This document shows, in pieces, positions 7,012-13,010 of a DNA stretch of 17,950 nt; position 1 is the first letter of the stretch; each line of letters begins with the position of its first letter. Under the pieces are notes generated by a model that was given only the letters and a program-made list of their open reading frames with translations, did not search any database and was not told the DNA's origin. The stretch covers positions 1-17,950 of the forward strand of contig JBBRGA010000071.1 of assembly GCA_038241115.1 (NCBI GenBank), read 5' to 3'. The translations under genes were made by a program, and so were the position numbers. Origin of the DNA: JANYJJ01 sp038241115. Its GTDB lineage: Bacteria; Pseudomonadota; Gammaproteobacteria; Burkholderiales; Burkholderiaceae_C.

Positions 7012-7937
7012 ACGACGCAGCGAGCAAAGCCCTCAAAAGCAGTAAGTTTCCGCTGCGCTTGAATCAACTGGCCGCTGCGCCCAAGGTCTCCGTGACCTCA
7101 CTTGCATCAAGCACGGCAACTTGCAGTCAAAACCAGGCCACCGCGCTTCGATCCACCGCAAGTCCTTCAGCCTCAGTGGCTGCTGCACGTGGAGTGCTGC
7201 GCCCGCAGGCGGTGCTGCAGCATTCGGTCGATCACTCGGCCAGTCACAAACTGCCTTCAGGACTGGGTCTGGATTCCGCGGATGTGCGCGCGCGAATGGT
7301 CGAGCGTCTGCGAGCAGGCGGTATTCAAAACGAGGCGGTTTTGAATGCAATATCCCGGGTCCAGCGCCATCGATTTGTCGACTCGGCTTTGGTCATCCAA
7401 GCCTATGAAGATACCAGCCTGCCCATAGGTCACGGGCAAACAATATCGAAGCCATCGGTCGTGGCTCGAATGATCGAACTGTTGATGCACAGCCCGCAGG
7501 CGCGCTACTCCGGTCATTTAGGCAAAGTGCTTGAAATTGGCACGGGTTGCGGCTACCAGGCCGCTGTTTTGGCTGGCTTGGCCAAGCAGGTGGTCTCGGT
7601 GGAACGCTTGAAGGCGCTACACGACAAAGCGCGAGAGCTGCTTGTTCATGAGCGCGGCGCCGCGATGCGGCTGGTGTACGCCGACGGCATGCTTGGGCAC
7701 GCTCCCAATGCGCCTTACGACAGCATCATTTCCGCAGCCGGTGGCGACGCTTTGCCCGATGCTTGGTTGACCCAGTTGGCGGTGGGCGGCCGTTTGGTGG
7801 CACCCGTAGAAATGGGTTTGGACCGAGGTATACCGCGCCAAGCTTTGGTGGTGGTTGATCGCACCGAACGCGGCTATGAGCGACACGTCTTTGAGACGGT
7901 TCAATTCGTACCTCTTAAATCTGGAATGGTTCGTTGA
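7008..7937 (+). CDS. pcm: Protein-L-isoaspartate O-methyltransferase
   Basis: The protein has 309 residues from ATG 7008, which overlaps the surE stop as ATGA. The enzyme uses S-adenosylmethionine to methylate isoaspartyl residues in aged proteins, starting their repair. The catalytic half (about 85-309) carries the family signature SLPIGHGQTISKPSVVARM (137-155) and the SAM-binding loop EIGTGCGYQAAVLAG (176-190). The first 80 or so residues are Ala/Ser-rich, low in complexity and absent from the roughly 208-residue E. coli protein; such tails are common in betaproteobacterial Pcm. A GTG start 24 bases upstream is possible but lies inside surE without added conservation. The gene runs into nlpD without a gap. 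Confidence 0.94.
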   Translation: MNDAASKALKSSKFPLRLNQLAAAPKVSVTSLASSTATCSQNQATALRSTASPSASVAAARGVLRPQAVLQHSVDHSASHKLPSGLGLDSADVRARMVERLRAGGIQNEAVLNAISRVQRHRFVDSALVIQAYEDTSLPIGHGQTISKPSVVARMIELLMHSPQARYSGHLGKVLEIGTGCGYQAAVLAGLAKQVVSVERLKALHDKARELLVHERGAAMRLVYADGMLGHAPNAPYDSIISAAGGDALPDAWLTQLAVGGRLVAPVEMGLDRGIPRQALVVVDRTERGYERHVFETVQFVPLKSGMVR

Positions 7938-7939
7938 AT

Positions 7940-8860
7940 ATGACTACACAAACACAAAAAAGCGGCTTCGATTGGCCGGCGATTCACTTGGGTGCGGCCG
8001 CGGTTGTATTGACGCTGCTGGTCTCGGGTTGTGCATCCAACAACCGGGCACCCGTCGAGGAGCGAAGCGGATCTGCGCGCGCTCCCGTCGCGGCGCCGGC
8101 AGCAAGCCCATCCACCGCTGCAGATGGCGCGGTTCTCGTCAAGGTCTTGCCCGGTGCTGAAAACGCGGGAAAACCGGGTTATTACAGTGTCAAGCCCGGC
8201 GATACGTTGATTCGCGTCGGTCTGGAAAACGGCCAGAACTGGAAAGACATCGTGCGCTGGAACAGCTTGGACAACCCCAACATCATTGAGGTGGGGCAGG
8301 TGCTGCGCGTCGTGCCTCCGGGTGCCGACCCAACTGCCGTAGGCACCCGCCCCGTTACTCAGGCCAAAGTGGAAGTCCGACCGTTGGATGGCAAGGCGCC
8401 AACGGCCGCGGCCGCAACTGCTCCGGCGTCTGCGGCTGGTTTTCCTGCAGCACCTGCAGCCGTGCCCACCACGGTGCCGCGCGAGGGCGATGACGACGTC
8501 GCTTGGATGTGGCCTGCGGCAGGTGCAGTCGCCGCACCTTTCATTGACGGCACCAGCAAAGGCGTGTCGATCCTGGGCAAAGCAGGCGACCCCGTGGTGG
8601 CTGCTGCCGACGGGCGTGTGATCTATGCAGGTTCGGGCATGCGCGCTTACGGAAACCTGCTGATCCTGAAGCACAACAACAGCTACCTGACGGCTTATGC
8701 GCACAACCAAACCTTGCTGGTCAAAGAAGACCAGACGGTGAAAAGAGGCCAAAGAATCGCCGACATGGGATCCAGCGACTCTGACCGCGTTCAGCTGCAC
8801 TTTGAACTGCGCAAGATGGGCAAGCCCGTTGATCCCTTGAAGCTGTTACCGCCGCGCTGA
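7940..8860 (+). CDS. nlpD: NlpD-like lipoprotein, LysM plus degenerate M23 (LytM) domain
   Basis: The protein has 306 residues from ATG 7940, three bases after the pcm stop; an in-frame TTG at 7934 overlapping that stop is the alternative. A lipoprotein signal ends with lipobox LVSGC (Cys31), predicting attachment to the outer membrane's periplasmic face. A LysM peptidoglycan-binding domain (about 80-125, YYSVKPGDTLIRVG) and an Ala/Pro-rich linker lead to an M23 domain (191-303). The first metal-ligand motif of active LytM enzymes (HxxxD) is lost: the segment reads IDGTSKGVSILG. This matches E. coli NlpD, a non-enzymatic activator of the amidase AmiC during daughter-cell separation. The later segments AYAHN and LHFELR are kept. 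In several relatives rpoS follows nlpD directly; here rlmD does. Confidence 0.9.
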   Translation: MTTQTQKSGFDWPAIHLGAAAVVLTLLVSGCASNNRAPVEERSGSARAPVAAPAASPSTAADGAVLVKVLPGAENAGKPGYYSVKPGDTLIRVGLENGQNWKDIVRWNSLDNPNIIEVGQVLRVVPPGADPTAVGTRPVTQAKVEVRPLDGKAPTAAAATAPASAAGFPAAPAAVPTTVPREGDDDVAWMWPAAGAVAAPFIDGTSKGVSILGKAGDPVVAAADGRVIYAGSGMRAYGNLLILKHNNSYLTAYAHNQTLLVKEDQTVKRGQRIADMGSSDSDRVQLHFELRKMGKPVDPLKLLPPR

Positions 8861-8895
8861 CAACACCCCGTGAATCCAAATTACGCGCTGCCGGC

Positions 8896-10263
8896 ATGAC
8901 GGCGAACGGTGAGTGGTTGAAGGTTGAGTCACTTGACCTCGAGGGCCAAGGCGTTGCCCACAACAGCGAGGGCAAGGTCGTCTTCGTAGAAGGTGCTTTG
9001 CCCGGCGAGTTGGTGCAAGTGCAAGTGCACCGCAAAAAGAACAACTGGGAGCAAGCTTCCATGACGGCGCTTCGCCGTGACAGCTCCCAGCGGGTGGTGC
9101 CCCAGTGCCCTCACTTCAATGTGTGTGGTGGATGCAAGTTGCAGCACTTTCATGTCAGCGCGCAAATCGCCACCAAGCAGCGCGCGCTGGAAGACGGTCT
9201 ATGGCACCTGGGCAAAGTAAAGGCTGAACGGGTGCTGCGGCCGATAGAAGGCCCTGCCTGGGGCTACCGATATCGAGCCCGCTTGTCGGTGCGTTTTGTG
9301 CTCAAGAAAAACAAGATGCTGGTGGGTTTTCACGAGCGCAAATCCAGCTACGTGGCCGACATGGACAGTTGCGAGGTGCTGCCTGCGCACCTGAGTGCCT
9401 TGCTGTTGCCTCTGCGTGAGTTGCTGACCGGCATGGTTGAGCGAGACCGTCTGCCCCAAATCGAAGTGGCTGTGGGCTCGCATGTCACCGCCTTGGTGCT
9501 GCGCCACATGCAGCCGCTGGGTGCCGCAGATCTTCAGCGCTTGCGAGATTTTGCCGTCCGCCACCCGGTTCAATGGTGGTTGCAGTCCAAAGGCCCAGAC
9601 ACCGTCAAATTGCTAGACGATGGCGGCGACGCAGGCGAAGGCAATCGGGCGTTACCGTTGGAGTACAGCCTGCCTGAGTTCGGTATTCGCATGCCATTCA
9701 AGCCCACTGATTTCACCCAGGTCAATCACCAGATCAACGGTGTGCTTGTCAGCCAAGCTTTGCGTTTGCTGGACGTACAGCCCGATGAGCGCGTGATCGA
9801 TTGGTTTTGCGGCTTGGGCAATTTCACCTTGCCTTTGGCTACACGGGCGAGAGCGGTGCTGGGCCTGGAGGGCAGTGAGGCTTTGGTGGCCAGGTCGCGC
9901 GAAAACGCCGCGTTGAATGGCCTGACATCGAAAACAAGCTTCATCGCACGCAATTTGTTCGAGATCACACCGACCGAATTGGCCAGCTACGGTCATGCCG
10001 ACAAGTGGCTGATCGACCCGCCGCGCGAGGGCGCGTTCGCCTTGGCTCAAGCGGTGGCCGCCGTCCACGCTGACCCTGCTTCTGTCAGCGATTTCGAGCT
10101 TCCCCAGCGCATCGTCTACGTCAGTTGCAACCCTGCCACCTTGGCTCGAGATGCGGGGCTTTTGGTGAACGAATCTGGCTATCGGTGCACCGCTGCAGGC
10201 GCTGTCAACATGTTTCCGCACACCGCCCACGTCGAGAGCATGGCGGTATTTGAAAGAAGCTGA
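8896..10263 (+). CDS. rlmD: 23S rRNA (uracil-1939-C5)-methyltransferase RlmD
   Basis: The protein has 455 residues from ATG 8896, 35 bp after nlpD. It transfers a methyl group from SAM to C5 of a uridine in 23S rRNA. A TRAM-type RNA-binding domain (about 5-60) is followed by an iron-sulfur cluster motif CPHFNVCGGC (Cys71, Cys77, Cys80) with the fourth ligand probably Cys159. The methyltransferase domain has SAM motif I VIDWFCGLGNFTLPLA (300-315), LIDPPREG (372-379) and the catalytic Cys411 in VYVSCNPATLARD. All key residues expected of RumA/RlmD are present. RlmD is preferred over RlmC because of the N-terminal TRAM domain and this Cys pattern. A strong terminator follows within 20 bp. Confidence 0.94.
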   Translation: MTANGEWLKVESLDLEGQGVAHNSEGKVVFVEGALPGELVQVQVHRKKNNWEQASMTALRRDSSQRVVPQCPHFNVCGGCKLQHFHVSAQIATKQRALEDGLWHLGKVKAERVLRPIEGPAWGYRYRARLSVRFVLKKNKMLVGFHERKSSYVADMDSCEVLPAHLSALLLPLRELLTGMVERDRLPQIEVAVGSHVTALVLRHMQPLGAADLQRLRDFAVRHPVQWWLQSKGPDTVKLLDDGGDAGEGNRALPLEYSLPEFGIRMPFKPTDFTQVNHQINGVLVSQALRLLDVQPDERVIDWFCGLGNFTLPLATRARAVLGLEGSEALVARSRENAALNGLTSKTSFIARNLFEITPTELASYGHADKWLIDPPREGAFALAQAVAAVHADPASVSDFELPQRIVYVSCNPATLARDAGLLVNESGYRCTAAGAVNMFPHTAHVESMAVFERS

Positions 10264-10277
10264 GCCAAAAAGAGAAA

Positions 10278-10301
10278 GGGGCCCCAAAGGGCCCCCGATT
10301 T
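10278..10301. terminator. Bidirectional intrinsic terminator between rlmD and the BI-1-like gene
   Basis: The stem GGGGCCC (10278-10284) pairs with GGGCCCC (10289-10295) across loop CAAA and is followed by GATTTT for rlmD. On the opposite strand the stem is followed by a T-rich tract (TTTCTCTTTTT), serving the convergent gene that ends at 10323. Confidence 0.85.
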
Positions 10302-10322
10302 TCACTTGCGCGCAGCGATCAG

Positions 10323-11021
10323 TTAGTCCCTTTCGCCGCCAAAAATTCCCAGCAATGCCAGCAAACTTTGGAACACATTGAAGATGTCCAGGTAGATGGC
10401 CAGCGTAGCGCTGATGTAATTGGTCTCTCCGCCATCAATCACACGCTTGATGTCGTACAGCATGAAAGCTGAAAACAAGCCTATGGCCACCACTGAAAGT
10501 GTCGCCATCAACGCGGTTGATTGCATGAAGATGTTGATCACACCGGCGATCAGCAAAAGGATGGCACCGACGAACAAAAACTTGTTCATGCCCGATAAAT
10601 CGCGCTTCACAACCGAGGCCAAACTTGCCATGGCCATGAACACAGCAGCCGTGCCACCGAAAGCCGTCATGATGAGCGTAGAGCCGTTGCGGAAGCCCAG
10701 AATTGACGCCAGCATCCGCGCCAGCATCAGCCCCATGAAAAAGGTGAAGGCCAACAGCACCGCCACACCGGCTGGTGAGTTTTTTGTTTTCTCAATAGCG
10801 AACATGAATCCAAATGCGCCTGCGAGAAACACCACAGCCCCCATGCCGGCGCCGAGACTGTTCATGATGCCAGTCGTCACACCTACCCAAGCACCCAATA
10901 CCGTCGGGACCATGGACAGGGCTAGCAGCCAGTAGGTATTGCGAAGCACTCGATTGCGAACTTCGACAGATCCACCCGAGCCAACCAAGCCGGGATACGC
11001 GTTTTGCAAACCTTCGTTCAT
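10323..11021 (-). CDS. Bax inhibitor-1/YccA family integral membrane protein
   Basis: The protein has 232 residues. ATG 11021 is preceded by AGGAG at ideal distance. Seven hydrophobic segments cover about 30-50, 58-78, 85-108, 114-136, 147-166, 171-189 and 205-228, the usual count for the family. The C-terminal signature FSAFMLYDIKRVIDGGE (183-199) followed by NYISATLAIYLDIFN is typical of bacterial BI-1/YccA proteins, with conserved Asp190 and Asp212 in the expected places. E. coli YccA is an inner-membrane substrate and modulator of the protease FtsH, and some relatives are proton-sensitive calcium channels; the role here is not known. The gene is convergent with rlmD and divergent from the GlcG/HbpS-like gene. 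Confidence 0.93.
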   Translation of the reverse strand: MNEGLQNAYPGLVGSGGSVEVRNRVLRNTYWLLALSMVPTVLGAWVGVTTGIMNSLGAGMGAVVFLAGAFGFMFAIEKTKNSPAGVAVLLAFTFFMGLMLARMLASILGFRNGSTLIMTAFGGTAAVFMAMASLASVVKRDLSGMNKFLFVGAILLLIAGVINIFMQSTALMATLSVVAIGLFSAFMLYDIKRVIDGGETNYISATLAIYLDIFNVFQSLLALLGIFGGERD

Positions 11022-11160
11022 AGAAACTCCTGGATGAAAGTGATTCGGGTTTATGACCCGCAGGTCAGACCTTGTAGATTAATTCTAGTTCCGCAACGGC
11101 CTTGGTGTACCCGGCTAAAGTCCGTCGGCTCGATTCTCAGAGTGATCATAAGGAAACCCT

Positions 11161-11568
11161 ATGAACCAAAAACCCGTCCTGACATTGGTCGATGTCAAAC
11201 GCATCGTGCAAGCAAGTGAGGCCGAGGCTGTGAAAAACAACTGGGCGGTCAGCATTGCAGTTGTCGATGACGGCGGTCACTTACTGTGGCTGCAACGTTT
11301 GGACGGCACTGCGCCCATATCGTCTCACATTGCACCGGCTAAAGCGCGCACCGCCGCGCTGGGCCGTCGCGAGAGCAAAGTCTATGAAGACATCATCAAT
11401 CAGGGCCGGATGTCTTTTTTGAGCGCACCCGAACTAGAAGGCATGCTGGAGGGTGGCGTGCCAATTATGTTCGACGGACAGTGCGTGGGCGCTGTCGGAG
11501 TCAGCGGCGTGAAGTCACCTGAAGACGCACAAATTGCCAAAGCCGGCATCGCCGCACTCGACGCCTGA
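11161..11568 (+). CDS. GlcG/HbpS-family protein (DUF336), possible heme or cofactor binder
   Basis: The protein has 135 residues with ATG 11161 and an AAGGAAA ribosome site. The fold marks are the N-terminal helix LTLVDVKRIVQASEAEA, the strand SIAVVDDGGHLLWLQRLDG, the helix AKARTAALGRRES and the late GGVPIMFDGQCVGAVGVSG, all typical of the GlcG/HbpS family. Members include the extracellular heme-binding HbpS of Streptomyces and GlcG of glycolate operons, and many have no assigned role. No signal peptide is seen, so this one should be cytoplasmic. There are no glycolate genes nearby. It stands alone ahead of the carA promoter. Confidence 0.85.
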   Translation: MNQKPVLTLVDVKRIVQASEAEAVKNNWAVSIAVVDDGGHLLWLQRLDGTAPISSHIAPAKARTAALGRRESKVYEDIINQGRMSFLSAPELEGMLEGGVPIMFDGQCVGAVGVSGVKSPEDAQIAKAGIAALDA

Positions 11569-11582
11569 CAACCAAGTTTTTC

Positions 11583-11612
11583 TCGATAAACAGAGCGGGG
11601 CTGGCCTATAAT
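11583..11612 (+). promoter_or_regulatory. Sigma-70-type promoter of carAB
   Basis: A perfect -10 TATAAT (11607-11612) is preceded at 18 bp by TCGATA (11583-11588, 4 of 6 to consensus). Transcription would start near 11619, leaving a leader of about 170 nt before carA. A GCGGGG/CCCCGC inverted repeat and a direct repeat GCTGGCC (11600-11606 and 11645-11651) flank the -10 and early transcribed region and could be operator parts. Confidence 0.65.
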
Positions 11613-11684
11613 TAATGGGTTTACCCTTAAATTGAATCAACCCCGCTGGCCCAGCTAAACTCGCGCTGATTTTCGAACGCAGTG

Positions 11685-11720
11685 CCCGAGTCTTTGCAAC
11701 GAAAACACCTCAGGGTTTTT
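11685..11720 (+). promoter_or_regulatory. Terminator-like hairpin in the carA leader, candidate attenuator
   Basis: CCCGAG (11685-11690) can pair with CTCAGGG (11709-11715, one bulged A), and the structure is followed at once by five T. A competing smaller stem is AAAAC-A-CC with GGGTTTT (11702-11719). The position, between the likely start of transcription and carA, fits a conditional terminator. I found no clear leader peptide feeding it, and the stem is imperfect, so regulation is unproven. Confidence 0.35.
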
Positions 11721-11789
11721 CTCTGCTTTCACGCTCTATGAACTCTTTGTTCGAGGGCCAAGCTGGGCACGCACGACACGGAGAATCCG

Positions 11790-13010
11790 GTGCCCGCGCA
11801 ACTGCTGTTTCCTCAAGCCCAGGCGCTCCTGGCACTCGCAGACGGCACGGTCTTTCACGGCATTTCCATCGGCGCCGTCGGCCACGCAGTGGGTGAGGTG
11901 GTCTTCAACACCTCCATGACCGGCTACCAAGAAATCCTGACCGATCCCAGCTATTTCCGTCAGCTCGTCACGCTCACTTATCCGCACATTGGCAGCTACG
12001 GTGTGAACGCCGAAGATGTCGAGTCGAGCAAGGTTTACGCGGCTGGTTTGATCGTCAAAGACCTCGCACTGCGAGCCTCGAACTTTCGCAGCGAGTTGTC
12101 GCTGAGCGAGTACCTGAAGCGCGAAGGCACGGTCGCCATCGCTAACATTGACACTCGCCGCTTGACGCGTTTGCTGCGGACACATGGCGCACAAAACGGC
12201 TGCATCGTTGGATTGCCATTTGGCGTGCAAATCACGCCCGAGCGCGTCGCAAACGCTGTGGCCGATGCCAAAGCAGCGGCCAGCATGTCGGGTCTGGATC
12301 TGGCCAAAGTGGTCAGTCAGGCCGCGGTCAGCGATTGGACTCAGTCAGAGTGGTCGCTAGAACGTGGCTACGGAACACAGACCAATCCGCGCTTTCACGT
12401 GGTGGCGTATGACTTCGGCGTGAAGCGCAACATTCTGCGCATGTTGGCCAGCCGCGGCTGCAAAGTCACCGTGGTGCCTGCCCAAACTTCAGCCGAGGCC
12501 GCGCTCAAGCTTCGCCCCGACGGCATCTTTTTAAGCAACGGGCCTGGCGACCCGGAGCCCTGCGATTACGCCGTGGCTGCAACGCACGCATTGATCGAAA
12601 CCGGAGTTCCGACATTCGGAATTTGTTTGGGCCACCAAATCATGGCGCTGGCATCGGGAGCCCGAACTTTTAAAATGAAGTTTGGGCATCACGGTGCAAA
12701 TCACCCGGTCAAAGATCTCGATACCGGCCGCGTCAGCATCACCAGCCAGAACCACGGCTTTGCGGTGGACGAGAAATCTCTGCCGATTAATTTGAGACCT
12801 ACCCACGTGTCTTTGTTTGACGGAACACTTCAAGGCATGGCACGCACCGACAAGCCCGCTTTCTGTTTCCAGGGTCACCCCGAAGCATCGCCCGGACCGC
12901 AGGATATTTCGTACTTGTTCGACCGCTTCACAGCGCTGATGGCCAAGCATTCGGTGGCTGCCGATCGCGTGGCCAATCCCACCACCGCCATGGAGCCCAA
13001 GAATGCCTAA
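11790..13010 (+). CDS. carA: Carbamoyl-phosphate synthase small (glutaminase) subunit
   Basis: The protein has 406 residues. The start is GTG 11790, supported by GGAG six bases upstream and by conservation beginning soon after (LLALADGTVFHG). CarA hydrolyses glutamine and channels ammonia to CarB to make carbamoyl phosphate for arginine and pyrimidine synthesis. The N-terminal domain has NTSMTGYQEILTDPSY (40-55) and TLTYPHIGSYG (61-71). The class I amidotransferase domain (about 203-385) carries the nucleophile Cys279 in FGICLGHQ and the partner His363 and Glu365 in QGHPEASPGP. LSNGPGDP (248-255) is the oxyanion strand motif. All catalytic residues are present. The last 8 bases overlap the carB start, indicating coupled translation. 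Confidence 0.96.
   Translation: MPAQLLFPQAQALLALADGTVFHGISIGAVGHAVGEVVFNTSMTGYQEILTDPSYFRQLVTLTYPHIGSYGVNAEDVESSKVYAAGLIVKDLALRASNFRSELSLSEYLKREGTVAIANIDTRRLTRLLRTHGAQNGCIVGLPFGVQITPERVANAVADAKAAASMSGLDLAKVVSQAAVSDWTQSEWSLERGYGTQTNPRFHVVAYDFGVKRNILRMLASRGCKVTVVPAQTSAEAALKLRPDGIFLSNGPGDPEPCDYAVAATHALIETGVPTFGICLGHQIMALASGARTFKMKFGHHGANHPVKDLDTGRVSITSQNHGFAVDEKSLPINLRPTHVSLFDGTLQGMARTDKPAFCFQGHPEASPGPQDISYLFDRFTALMAKHSVAADRVANPTTAMEPKNA

Noticed and set aside
7901..8800. 299-codon minus-strand ORF
   Set aside because: It is antisense to nlpD, whose lipobox, LysM and M23 domains are unmistakable.
11046..11060. Hairpin CGGGT-TTATG-ACCCG upstream of the BI-1-like gene
   Set aside because: Only five base pairs and no T-tract or known riboswitch features; probably chance.
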